Positions 32,179 to 40,854 of a DNA stretch of 46,788 nt are shown here, one piece after another. The stretch spans positions 1-46,788 of the forward strand of contig JAMQHL010000060.1 in NCBI GenBank assembly GCA_025993795.1, in the 5' to 3' direction. The translations under genes and the position numbers were made by a program. Within the stretch, counting starts at the first letter, position 1; every line of letters starts with the position of its first letter. This DNA comes from Planctomycetota bacterium. Lineage in GTDB: Bacteria; Planctomycetota; UBA8742; UBA2392. A model generated the notes under the pieces. It was given only the letters and a program-made list of their open reading frames with translations, was not told the DNA's origin and searched no databases.

Positions 32179-33975
32179 ATGCGAGTGCTCATGCTTGGCG
32201 CGCTGTTGGTCGCTGCCTTCTTTGGCGGGCTGGCGTTGCATACGGGGCCTTCCGTTCGCGCCCAGGACAAGCCGGCTGGGGACGATCGCACCACCACCAC
32301 CGGCGCCACTGAAGCTGACCTGAGCGCGGCGATTGACCGCGAAACCTCTGCTGTCTGGGCGCGCGATTCAATCACGCCCGCCAAACCCTCAAGCGATGCC
32401 GAGTTCCTGCGCCGCGCCTATCTCAACACCGTCGGCATGCCGCCCAGCTATGACGAAGCCGTCACGTTTCTTGATTCCGACGACAAAGACAAGCGCGCCG
32501 CCTTGATCAACACGCTGGTGGCCGACCCGCGCTTCGGCCGCCACATGGCCAACAACTGGGCCGTGCTGCTGAATCCGCGCACCGCACAGGTACTTTCCGG
32601 CGGCACCTACTTCGCCGACTGGCTCGCGGGCCGCATCAATGACGGCGTTTCGTTCGACCAGGTGATGCGCGAAATCATTACCGCGCGCGGCGAAATGCTC
32701 GACAACCCCGCTGTCGTGCCGTGGTTCCGCGACGGACAAGGCGAACGCATTACCGACATGATGGGCAAGCTCACCAAGTCACTGATGGGCGTGCAGATCC
32801 AGTGCGCCGAATGCCACGACCACCCCTATGACGACAACATTCCGCAAAGCGCCTTCCAGGGCATGACCGCATTCCTTACCCCGACACGCGCCGTCGTTGA
32901 CAACAACAGCCAGCCGTTGACAGCCACAGTCCGCGAAGACGCGACGGTCATCAAGCGCATCTTTGACGCGATCAAGCAGTACGACAAGCTGCGCAAAGAC
33001 CAGCAGGCGCAGGTAGACTTCTACCGGCTCTACGTAAACCCCACGACGCTCGACGGCGTAAAGGCGCCCGCTGAACAGCCCGAAGTCTGGCGCGACCGGC
33101 TTGCCGCGTGGTGGCTTGGCAAAGACAACGTGCAGACAAGGCGTTATGTGGCGAACCGGCTGTGGTACATGGCGTTCGGCACGGCGATTGTCAGCCCTGT
33201 CGATGACTTCAACCCGATGAACGAAGCCAGTCACCCGGCGCTGCTGGATACGCTGGCAGCCGAGTTGCTTGCAGGCGGGTGGGACATGCGGCGCCTTTAC
33301 CGCGCAATCCTGAAGTCAAAGACGTGGCAGCTTTCCAGCGAAGGCCCCGCCGCCAAGGCCGAGAAATGGCACTTTGCGGCCTACCCGGTGCGCGCGCTAT
33401 CGCCCGAGCAGTTCCTGACATCGTTGATCGGGCTAATGGATCCGGCGCAGTCCAAACAGTTCGTTGATACCGCGCTCAGCGGTTCATTCACCGCTGCCAA
33501 GGCCGAGTATCAGCGCCGCGCCGCAGAGCAGGAGAAGGCCGGCAGCACGAAGTACACGTTCGATCTGGCGCGGCTTGAACGGTTCGAGAAACGGTTTACG
33601 GCAATCGACGGGCGCTGGTGGCTGACGCGCTATGCGGCGGGCCGCTATGTAAGCCTGTCGAGCGACGACGAGAACACTTCGGCGGACGGCTTTTCGCTCA
33701 GTATCGACCAGGCGCTGGCGGTGATGAACGGCGAGTTCACGAACTCACTGGCGGGCAGCGGCCCGAGTACGCTGCTTGACCGGGTGCTCAAGCGCCACAA
33801 AGACCCGGGCGAGCGCCTTGACGCACTGTACCTGAGCATCCTGTCACGCAAACCCACCGCCGCAGAGCGCGAACGCTGGCGCGAAATGATCAAGGACGAG
33901 AAGAACCCTTTGCCGATGGCCGAAGACCTGATCTACGCGCTGCTGACGACGACAGAGTTCGGGACGGATCATTGA
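32179..33975 (+). CDS. DUF1549/DUF1553 (PSCyt2/PSD1) exported protein
   Basis: A 598-residue protein of a family concentrated in planctomycetes. ATG 32179 has a purine-rich GCGGGGG upstream and opens a signal peptide (MRVLMLGALLVAAFFGGLAL ... VRAQ). The DUF1549 part includes FLRRAYLNTVGMPPS, RFGRHMANNW and the cysteine motif CAECHDHP at about residue 209, which resembles a CxxCH haem site. The DUF1553 part holds VRALSPEQFLTSLIGLMD and a C-terminal LYLSILSRKPTAAERE. Function of the family is unsettled; roles in extracellular polymer breakdown are suspected. Usually a DUF1501 gene follows; here lipA follows instead. Confidence 0.9.
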   Translation: MRVLMLGALLVAAFFGGLALHTGPSVRAQDKPAGDDRTTTTGATEADLSAAIDRETSAVWARDSITPAKPSSDAEFLRRAYLNTVGMPPSYDEAVTFLDSDDKDKRAALINTLVADPRFGRHMANNWAVLLNPRTAQVLSGGTYFADWLAGRINDGVSFDQVMREIITARGEMLDNPAVVPWFRDGQGERITDMMGKLTKSLMGVQIQCAECHDHPYDDNIPQSAFQGMTAFLTPTRAVVDNNSQPLTATVREDATVIKRIFDAIKQYDKLRKDQQAQVDFYRLYVNPTTLDGVKAPAEQPEVWRDRLAAWWLGKDNVQTRRYVANRLWYMAFGTAIVSPVDDFNPMNEASHPALLDTLAAELLAGGWDMRRLYRAILKSKTWQLSSEGPAAKAEKWHFAAYPVRALSPEQFLTSLIGLMDPAQSKQFVDTALSGSFTAAKAEYQRRAAEQEKAGSTKYTFDLARLERFEKRFTAIDGRWWLTRYAAGRYVSLSSDDENTSADGFSLSIDQALAVMNGEFTNSLAGSGPSTLLDRVLKRHKDPGERLDALYLSILSRKPTAAERERWREMIKDEKNPLPMAEDLIYALLTTTEFGTDH

Positions 33976-34027
33976 GTAGTCCGCGTTCCTCCCTTACGTG
34001 GCCGGCGCGCGGTGCTTGAATGCGTGT

Positions 34028-34918
34028 ATGGCCGCGAAACTGAAACGAGGCAGGACGGAGCTGGGACCGCGCCCGCCGTGGCTGAAGGTCAAGACGCCCA
34101 CCGCCGGCCGCATCCTTGAACTCGACGCTCTGGTCGAGCGCGAGCAGGTGCACACCGTCTGCCACTCCGCCGCCTGCCCCAACCGCGGCGAATGCTGGCA
34201 GCGCGGCACCGCGACTTTCATGATTCTGGGCGACATCTGCACCCGCAGTTGCGGCTTCTGCAACGTCAAGACGGGCCGACCGACCGAGCTTGACCTTGAT
34301 GAGCCGCGCCGCGTTGCCGAAAGCGTCCGGTTGATGAATCTCAGGTTCGCCGTCGTCACCAGCGTCAACCGCGACGAGTTGGCTGACGGCGGAGCTGCCG
34401 TGTGGGCCGCGACCATTCGCGCCATTCGGCAAGCCAGCCCCGGGTGCGGCGTCGAAGTGCTGATTCCCGACTTCCAGGGCAACCACGCCGCGCAGGACCT
34501 GGTGTTTGCGCAGCGCCCCGACGTGCTGAACCACAACATCGAGACCGCGCCACGCCTGTACATCCCCGTGCGACCGCAGGCCAGGTTCGAGCAGTCGCTT
34601 GCGCTGCTGCGCCGGGCCAAAGCCGCCGGGCTGACGACCAAGAGCGGATTCATGCTTGGGCTGGGCGAAGAAGAAGCCGACGTGCGCGAGCTGCTGCATG
34701 CGTTGCGCGCAAGCCACGTTGACATCATCACCATCGGGCAATACCTGCAGCCGTCGCCAAAGCACCTGCAAGTCGCGCGCTATGTTCACCCCGACGAGTT
34801 CGCCGCCTGGAAGCAGGAAGCGCTGGCGCTGGGCCTCAGCAAGGTAGACAGCGGCCCGCTGGTGAGAAGCAGCTACCACGCCGAAGAAGCCCTGCACTTC
34901 GACAGCCCGCTGGCCTAG
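34028..34918 (+). CDS. lipA: Lipoyl synthase
   Basis: A 296-residue radical-SAM enzyme inserting two sulfurs into octanoyl groups on E2 and GcvH. The auxiliary cluster ligands are C45, C50 and C56 (CHSAACPNRGEC) and the radical-SAM cluster CTRSCGFC gives C71, C75 and C78. FMLGLGEEEADV and the C-terminal RSSYHAEEA, whose serine ligates the auxiliary cluster, are present. ATG 34028 was chosen as the natural start. Its stop overlaps the stop of the convergent regulator gene (34915-34918). It would lipoylate the partner E2 of the E1 enzyme in this contig, although lipB and E2 are not seen. Confidence 0.95.
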   Translation: MAAKLKRGRTELGPRPPWLKVKTPTAGRILELDALVEREQVHTVCHSAACPNRGECWQRGTATFMILGDICTRSCGFCNVKTGRPTELDLDEPRRVAESVRLMNLRFAVVTSVNRDELADGGAAVWAATIRAIRQASPGCGVEVLIPDFQGNHAAQDLVFAQRPDVLNHNIETAPRLYIPVRPQARFEQSLALLRRAKAAGLTTKSGFMLGLGEEEADVRELLHALRASHVDIITIGQYLQPSPKHLQVARYVHPDEFAAWKQEALALGLSKVDSGPLVRSSYHAEEALHFDSPLA

Positions 34919-36459
34919 GTGGTCGGAACCTGCGCGGTCAAGAAGGGCCGCAGCGTAGCGTCAGCCACCAGAAAGCCGTAACCAGACTGCGCGCCGGACC
35001 GCACCCACGCAATCGAGTCTTGCCGCATCTGCCTCAGGTCTGCAGATTTTTCATCCTCGGCCACGAGGCGCAGCACGTTGCGGTGGTGCCCGGCGACCAG
35101 CAACACATCGCTAGTGCGGCCAGCCGGGATTGCTGCGCGTTCAGCGTGGGCAAAACGAAGCTCTTTCAGCGCGCCGCGCCGGTCGCCTGTGTGCCAAAGT
35201 AGAGATGTGGCGCATGCAGCCGCGCCGAAGAAAGCGCGACCTGCGGCACGCTGCTTGAGGCCGGCGTACAGCACCTCGCGGATGAAGTCGCGCGCCGCCC
35301 CTGCATCGCCGCCCGTCAGGGCATCCAGCAGCGCCGCGGCAAAGCGGGCAGACGGCATCTCGGGTGACGTGCGTGTGATGCCGGCACCCACGGCGTGCTT
35401 CAGCACGCTGCGCAGCGGCTCGGGTTGCTCAAGCCAGTTAGCGAACAGCACCAGCCGCGACGACTTGCCCTGCCCCGGTTCACCGATGCCCTGCGCCATC
35501 GCAAAGTCCACGACGCCCGCAAGCAGCAGCGCGCGAACCAGCAGCCCCGACGACATGCCAAGGTAGACTTCGCTGCGCCACGCAATGTGACGTTGCAGGC
35601 GGGACAGGCCACCCTGAACGTGCCCCAACTCCACCAGCAGCACTCCTGCCAAGCCGTCAAGCAAGCGACCTGTTGGAAGCTCAAGCGCAGCCTCGCCGAC
35701 CAGTGCCAGTGCGGACTCACAGATCCGCAGTGCGGGTTCCATCGAGAAGTCGTGCAGCAGGGCCATGGCCAGGTTGTGGGCCAGTTCACAAATGCGCTCG
35801 GGCGACGCCTCGCCGTGAGCAATGGTTTCGAACAGCAGCGCATGCAGCAGGCCGATCGTGCGCTTGTTGTCGCGCTGCCAATAGGCGTGGTGGGCCTGCT
35901 CTTCCAGCAGGCGCAGGCGCAGCCCGCGGTCTTCAGATAGTCGCGAAACCTGGGCCAGCGCGCGGTGCAGGTCTTCGGCTTGCTCGAGGCGGCCCTTTTC
36001 CAGCGCGTCGTGGTACTGGTCGAGCAAGTCGGCGTAGATGCCGCGGGTATGGCGGTTGAGTTCGTCGCGAAGTTTTTCATAGCGAGCCAGCGCATCATTG
36101 AGTTCGCGCAGCACCCGCAGGTGGTGCTTGCCTGTCAAAGCACCCATGCGCATGTGGGCAACGGCGTTCATCGCCTCGACCAACTCAAGCAGGTTGCCCG
36201 CCATCTGCGTTGTCTGGACCGACGCTTCTGCGAGGCGTGGAGTACCTTCGCCCGTGAGCAGCCAGGCCGGGTTCACGCCCATGCCCTCCACCAGCGCACT
36301 GCCGAACTCAAGGGGCATCTTGGCGCCGCGCGCGTAGCGGCTGACGTTGTTGCGCGAGCTGCCGGTGCGGCGGGCAATCTCGGACAGCGAATGCTGCCCC
36401 GCCAGCTCGTTAAGGCGCGCCGCCAGTGCGTCGGCGTGGCTCTGGTTCACTTCGGCCAT
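34915..36459 (-). CDS. XRE-family HTH regulator with TPR-like helical domain
   Basis: A 514-residue protein. Residues about 12-65 are a helix-turn-helix of the XRE/Cro type (LSEIARRTGSSRNNVSRYAR). The rest is all-helical with TPR-like pairs (AEDLHRALAQVSRLSEDRGL, PERICELAHNLAMALLHDFS, GDRRGALKELRFAHAERAAI). This architecture resembles peptide- or partner-sensing regulators, but is only broadly similar to them. ATG 36459 has AGGTGAGA upstream. It is divergent from the FG-GAP surface protein gene; the 126-base region between them holds an inverted repeat, so the regulator may control both itself and that gene. Confidence 0.75.
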   Translation of the reverse strand: MAEVNQSHADALAARLNELAGQHSLSEIARRTGSSRNNVSRYARGAKMPLEFGSALVEGMGVNPAWLLTGEGTPRLAEASVQTTQMAGNLLELVEAMNAVAHMRMGALTGKHHLRVLRELNDALARYEKLRDELNRHTRGIYADLLDQYHDALEKGRLEQAEDLHRALAQVSRLSEDRGLRLRLLEEQAHHAYWQRDNKRTIGLLHALLFETIAHGEASPERICELAHNLAMALLHDFSMEPALRICESALALVGEAALELPTGRLLDGLAGVLLVELGHVQGGLSRLQRHIAWRSEVYLGMSSGLLVRALLLAGVVDFAMAQGIGEPGQGKSSRLVLFANWLEQPEPLRSVLKHAVGAGITRTSPEMPSARFAAALLDALTGGDAGAARDFIREVLYAGLKQRAAGRAFFGAAACATSLLWHTGDRRGALKELRFAHAERAAIPAGRTSDVLLVAGHHRNVLRLVAEDEKSADLRQMRQDSIAWVRSGAQSGYGFLVADATLRPFLTAQVPTT

Positions 36460-36490
36460 GTCTCACCTGTGGGCGGGGGTGTTTGCCCCA

Positions 36491-36508
36491 TGTATTAGAG
36501 ATGATACA
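36491..36508. promoter_or_regulatory. Possible operator between regulator and surface protein gene
   Basis: TGTAT and ATACA form inverted arms around an 8-base spacer. The half TGATACA recurs at 36547-36553. The site lies 32 bases before the regulator start codon and 78 before the FG-GAP gene. It is unusually A/T-rich for this genome and a plausible binding site for the XRE regulator. Confidence 0.4.
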
Positions 36509-36585
36509 CGGCTTTTTCATAACCGCCACGATCAACCGATCGCATCTGATACAACTGTGACTGTCGAGCGAACGGAGGATCAATC

Positions 36586-39276
36586 ATGAATCGCATGCTT
36601 CTAAACCTGCTGTGGCCCCTGCTGTGCGGCGCAGTGTCGGCACAAGTCACCGGCCTGAGCCCGCAACCCTTTACGTGCAGCGCCGCTCTGGACGCCAACA
36701 TCGTCGTCACCCTGGCGGCCCCGGCTAGCAACCCGGACATTCGCGTGCATACGCGGCTGCGCGGGAAGATTGCCGGCACCACGGTTGCAGCCGGCAGCAC
36801 ATGGGTGTTTGACCCTGCGGCGGACTTTCTGCCGGGCGAAGAAGTAGAGGTAAGCGTACCCGCGTTCAAACACGCGTGGCGTTTCAGCGCCCGCACGAAT
36901 GCCGTGACGCCGCTATTTGACCACTACAAGCACCAGTACAACACCCACGCCGGCGACACGCATGCCGTGCGCTGCGGCGACATGAACGGCGACGGCCACA
37001 TCGACATCGTGATCGGCCGCATGAACGCCGCCAACCACATTTACTTCAACAATGGCACCGGCATCTTTCCGACTTTCGTGACCTGGGGCGGATCATCCGA
37101 CCAGGTGCAGGACCTTGCGCTGGCCGACGTCGATGCCGACGGCGACCTCGACATGGTGGTCGCGATCCTGCCTGGCCGAAACATGCTGTACCTCAACAAC
37201 GGCAGCGGCCAGTTCACCGCGCCGACCTACCTGTCTTCGACGGCTACGGACACGGTTGCGGTCACAGTCGGCGACCTTGATGGCGACGGCGACCTCGACA
37301 TTGTGTTCGCCAATGGCGGCATCGGCGCCCTTGCCGACGAGATCTACTACAATGACGGCACGGGCCTGTCGTGGACTGCCGGCATCATCGACATGTTCCC
37401 CGGCAGCAACGCGCCGATGACTCACAACAGTTGGGACATCGCGCTGGGCGACATGAACGGCGACGGCAGCCTCGACATCGTGATGGCGGTGTTTGAGCTG
37501 TTCGGCAGCGCCCGCAGCGTCATTTACTTCAATGATGGCAACGGCGTGTTTACCCAGCTCAAGCTGGCTGGCTCCACCGTCGTCGAGAACTACAAGCTGT
37601 TCGGTTACTCCGACCAGAACATGAGTGTCGCGCTGGGCGACCTTGACGGCGACGGCGACCTTGACATCGCATTGGGCACAAACGGTGGCAGCGTTTCCGA
37701 CCCGCGCCAGGCCTGCCTGTGGCAAAACGACGGCACCGGCACCATGACTCTCTATGGCCAGACCGGCCAGTTTACCAGCGTGTATGACCAGACCTGGCAC
37801 TGCCAGTTCGTTGACTTCGACGGCGACTATGACTGGGACCTTGGCATCACCAACAGCAATTACGTCACAAGCCAGTTCGGCGGCTCGTGGCGCACCCAGA
37901 CACTATGCAACACCGGTGGCGGCGCGTACGTGAACGGCTACGGCGTCGGCAACCTGACCGACGGGCACTACGCAATGGACTATGCCGACATCGACGGCGA
38001 CGGCGACCTGGACATGGTGCTGCGCGACTGGATCCACCTCAATGGCAGCACGCCGCCAACGATCAACGTGCAGTTCGACGGAAACTGGATCAACGACGGC
38101 GATACCGTCAACGTCGCTTACAACTCGACGCTGGCCTCCAAGGGCGTCTGGCTGCTGATCTCCGATACCGACAGCACCCTCGTCAGCCTGGCTGGCACCG
38201 TCAACAACATCACGACGCAGGGCATTCTCGATGCAGAGTTTTCGGCCGCCTCATTGGCGGTGCCGTACAACCTGTTCCCGTCCACCGGCGTGTTCAGCGT
38301 CGGGCAGGTTACACACACCGTGCACCTGGTTGCCGACGATGGGTATGGCCTGAATGACTTCACGTTCTACATCGATGTTGCGGCCGCGCCTCCGCCCGTG
38401 ATCAGCGTCAGCGAGCAGGGCGGCGCGGGAATTGCCTATGGCGCCAGTGCCACCGGCGGCCGCGACTTCGGCACGCAGGATGAGGCGGCAGGCGCGACGA
38501 CGGCGCTGGGCATCGTGATCAGCAACAGCGGACCGAGCGTCCTGAGTATCAGCGGCGTGACCCTGGCCGGCGCCAACCCCGGCGAGTTCGTGCTCAGCAC
38601 AAGCGGCATGGCGGGCAGCGTCGCCAACGGCTCCAGCACCTCGTTCAGTATCGCATTCGACCCCACCACCGCCGGCGTCAAGACCGCCACGGTCCAGATC
38701 GCCCACGACGACCCAAACCAGCCCAACCCGTTCACCTTCGAGATTGCGGGTGTGGGCACAGCCACCGTCTATGCCCCGATCCTTGTGGTTCGTGACGGCA
38801 ACGGCGCAATCATCGCCAATGGCGGCAGCCGCGGCTTTGGCGCGCTGGTCGTTGGCCAGTCAGCCGCCATGGCCATTCGCGTCGAAAACGCGGGCAACGC
38901 CGATCTGCACCTCGGCGTGCCTGCACTCAGCGGCGCACACGCGAGCCAGTGGGTGCTCGATACCACTGGCATGACCGCCACGCTTACCCCCGGCGCATAC
39001 ACCACGTTCACCCTCAGCTTCAGCCCGCAGGCGTCAGGAGTCTTTGCGGCATCTATGACCCTTGCCCACGACGACGCTTCCCAGGCCACTCCATTTGCCC
39101 TTGCTGTCTCCGGGACTGCCGCAGCCGACGGTGCCAACAACGGCGGTGGCGGTTCCGACAGCAACGGTGGTGGTGGCGGCTGTGCAGCCGCGGGCGGCGG
39201 GGTGAACCTGCTGGCTTTGCTGTTGCTCGCGCTCGCAGTCTTCTGCATCGCCCGGTCCCACAGACAGAGGGCATAG
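36586..39276 (+). CDS. FG-GAP/VCBS-repeat surface protein with choice-of-anchor D domains and C-terminal sorting signal
   Basis: An 896-residue exported protein, ATG after a strong GGAGG. The signal peptide covers about residues 1-20 (LLWPLLCGAVSAQ). Seven calcium-binding blade motifs follow between about 125 and 480, for example DMNGDGHIDIV, DVDADGDLDMV, DLDGDGDLDIV and DIDGDGDLDMV, making an integrin-like beta propeller. Two ASPM/SPD-2/Hydin-type (choice-of-anchor D) domains cover about 600-730 and 735-850, each ending TVQIAHDDPNQ or MTLAHDDASQ. The C-terminus is a Gly-rich run with Cys, a hydrophobic helix (LLALLLLALAVFCIA) and basic RSHRQRA, a sorting-signal layout. A cell-surface adhesin is likely. 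Confidence 0.88.
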   Translation: MNRMLLNLLWPLLCGAVSAQVTGLSPQPFTCSAALDANIVVTLAAPASNPDIRVHTRLRGKIAGTTVAAGSTWVFDPAADFLPGEEVEVSVPAFKHAWRFSARTNAVTPLFDHYKHQYNTHAGDTHAVRCGDMNGDGHIDIVIGRMNAANHIYFNNGTGIFPTFVTWGGSSDQVQDLALADVDADGDLDMVVAILPGRNMLYLNNGSGQFTAPTYLSSTATDTVAVTVGDLDGDGDLDIVFANGGIGALADEIYYNDGTGLSWTAGIIDMFPGSNAPMTHNSWDIALGDMNGDGSLDIVMAVFELFGSARSVIYFNDGNGVFTQLKLAGSTVVENYKLFGYSDQNMSVALGDLDGDGDLDIALGTNGGSVSDPRQACLWQNDGTGTMTLYGQTGQFTSVYDQTWHCQFVDFDGDYDWDLGITNSNYVTSQFGGSWRTQTLCNTGGGAYVNGYGVGNLTDGHYAMDYADIDGDGDLDMVLRDWIHLNGSTPPTINVQFDGNWINDGDTVNVAYNSTLASKGVWLLISDTDSTLVSLAGTVNNITTQGILDAEFSAASLAVPYNLFPSTGVFSVGQVTHTVHLVADDGYGLNDFTFYIDVAAAPPPVISVSEQGGAGIAYGASATGGRDFGTQDEAAGATTALGIVISNSGPSVLSISGVTLAGANPGEFVLSTSGMAGSVANGSSTSFSIAFDPTTAGVKTATVQIAHDDPNQPNPFTFEIAGVGTATVYAPILVVRDGNGAIIANGGSRGFGALVVGQSAAMAIRVENAGNADLHLGVPALSGAHASQWVLDTTGMTATLTPGAYTTFTLSFSPQASGVFAASMTLAHDDASQATPFALAVSGTAAADGANNGGGGSDSNGGGGGCAAAGGGVNLLALLLLALAVFCIARSHRQRA

Positions 39277-39643
39277 CAGAGGGCTGTCCTCCGTGGCCCC
39301 GCGGGCATTGCCCGCGGGGTTTCCGGTTCCCTGCAGGGCGAAGGGTCGGGCCGCAGGCAGAATCCGACCAGATCAAGGGAGTACCCTTGCTGGTCAACAT
39401 CCCGATCCGGGGCCGCATGTTCAATCGCGCCGAGCCGGAGCAGCGCCTAAGCAGGGCCATCACATCAGCGCGCCAAGGCAATCGCCGCCGCCACCCAACA
39501 CACGGAACAGCGAGCGCAAGCCAACACCGATCTGCCTGCACGGCGTCTTGGGTGGGGACAGGTGACACCTCATCTTCGCCACTCCCCTTCGTGCCGGCTG
39601 TGCCTGAGGATTGTGCGGGGTGGCTTGCGAATGTCTGGCTGTC
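39277..39643. other. 367-base intergenic region between convergent genes
   Basis: It contains the terminator at 39297-39322 and otherwise no convincing gene. Short open frames here lack ribosome-binding sites and have Pro/Arg-rich, non-protein-like composition. Confidence 0.5.
39297..39322 (+). terminator. Rho-independent terminator of the surface protein gene
   Basis: A ten-base-pair stem, CCCCGCGGGC pairing with GCCCGCGGGG, encloses a three-base loop (ATT) and is followed by TTT. It lies 20 bases after the stop codon. Confidence 0.75.
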
Positions 39644-40702
39644 CTACTTCGAGGCGGCGCGGGCTTTCTCTATTTCCTGCATGACCTGTTCGCGTTCGCG
39701 CTGGTAAATCCGGCGCAGGACGTTGTCGTTGGCGATTGCGGCCTCAACTTCGGCGTGGATCTGCTTGACCTCTTCGCGCGTAATCTTCAATACACGCTCG
39801 CTGAACACGTTACTGGTCTTCAGCGCCAGCCCCAGCGTGCGCACGGCAAACACCAGCGGCAGCGCGCAGAATAACCTGATGTCGCGCTCAACCGCCGGAA
39901 TCGTCAGCGTGTACTCCAGCGCCTCGTCCAGCCACAGCAGCGTCATGTCGGCCAGGCCGGCCACTACTTCGCGGCCGCGCGGGTCGGCGGGGTTTTCGAT
40001 CAGCGTGGCAAGGTCGATGCCCGCGGCCTGGAAAAGCCGGTTGGGCACATAGGCCACGCCGCGTTCGATATCGTCGGTGACGCCCTTGATAATGTTCGTG
40101 ACCTGCAGGCCCAGGCCAAAGCTGACGGCGCGTTCGTCGAGAGCGGCTTTGACCTGCGGCGTGATCGATTTGCGGTCAAGGGCCCACTCGTTGCACAGCA
40201 GCTTGCCGACGGTGCCGGCGACGTAGTAGCAATAGCGCTTGAGGTCTTCTTCATCCTGAAGGCGCAGGCCTTCGCCGCGCAGCTCGCGCCGCACGGTTTC
40301 GGCCATGCCGTTGGCCATCTCGATGATGCTGGCCTGCTGCGCGACGCGGGCACCCGGCCGGAAGCCATGGAACACAGCCAGCACGCGCGTGGTGTTGCGG
40401 CACAGTTCGTGGTCGGGGCCATTGAGCGCCTTGTCGGCGAACATGCGCTCGACTTTGGCAGCGAGTATCGGCCAGTGATGCGGCTCGTTGAAACTGGCGG
40501 CGAAGTCTTGAAGCAGCAATGCCCGGGGCTCGGCGGGCAGGGTGGTGGTGTCCTCAATGGTGTCGAGGATGCGGCAGATCAGGTAGGCCACACCAATTTC
40601 ATCGCGCAGGGGCTCAGCCAGCAGTTCAATGCCCAGCGCAAACGTGCGCGAGACGCCCTTGAGCGCCTCGCGGCAATAGTCGCGTTGTTCCAGATCGATC
40701 AC
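39644..40702 (-). CDS. Squalene/phytoene synthase family protein (squalene-synthase-like)
   Basis: A 352-residue isoprenoid synthase joining two prenyl diphosphates head to head. SRTFALGIELL, the first Asp motif DTIED at about 47-51, and the second region NIIKGVTDDIERGVAYVP with flanking GLGLQ are present, closer to eukaryote-type squalene synthases than to HpnC/HpnD. Substrate-binding YCYYVAGTVG is also seen. The start is GTG 40702 with GGAG upstream. No hopanoid or carotenoid genes are in the window, so the product (squalene, dehydrosqualene or phytoene) is uncertain. Confidence 0.88.
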   Translation of the reverse strand: MIDLEQRDYCREALKGVSRTFALGIELLAEPLRDEIGVAYLICRILDTIEDTTTLPAEPRALLLQDFAASFNEPHHWPILAAKVERMFADKALNGPDHELCRNTTRVLAVFHGFRPGARVAQQASIIEMANGMAETVRRELRGEGLRLQDEEDLKRYCYYVAGTVGKLLCNEWALDRKSITPQVKAALDERAVSFGLGLQVTNIIKGVTDDIERGVAYVPNRLFQAAGIDLATLIENPADPRGREVVAGLADMTLLWLDEALEYTLTIPAVERDIRLFCALPLVFAVRTLGLALKTSNVFSERVLKITREEVKQIHAEVEAAIANDNVLRRIYQREREQVMQEIEKARAASK

Positions 40703-40756
40703 AATGCACTCCGCGCGGAAGTATAGCGGCGGATGCGTTGGGGCAAAGACGGTGTG

Positions 40757-40846
40757 AGGCAGGCGGCAGGAGGCAGGAGGCAGGAAACTGCCCGTGGCAC
40801 AAGGTCAGTTGGATGTTTCGACCCGAGGCCCTGAGCCCTGAATCCA
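40757..40846. repeat. Intergenic heptanucleotide repeats (GGCAGGA; CCCTGA(G/A))
   Basis: At 40757-40788 a GGCAGGA unit repeats about four times, the reverse complement of the CTGCCTC array inside the E1 gene. At 40829-40846 a second 7-base unit, CCCTGAG/CCCTGAA, occurs twice. Both lie in the gap between the squalene-synthase-like and zinc-ribbon genes. Confidence 0.75.
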
Positions 40847-40854
40847 GAGCGCGA

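Noticed and set aside
36586..39276. Reading the C-terminus as a specific named CTERM system
   Set aside because: The Gly/Cys-helix-basic layout fits several sorting families; the sequence does not let me choose one.
39293..39707. Open frames in the gap after the surface protein gene
   Set aside because: No ribosome-binding site, Pro/Arg-rich translations, and overlap with a strong terminator.
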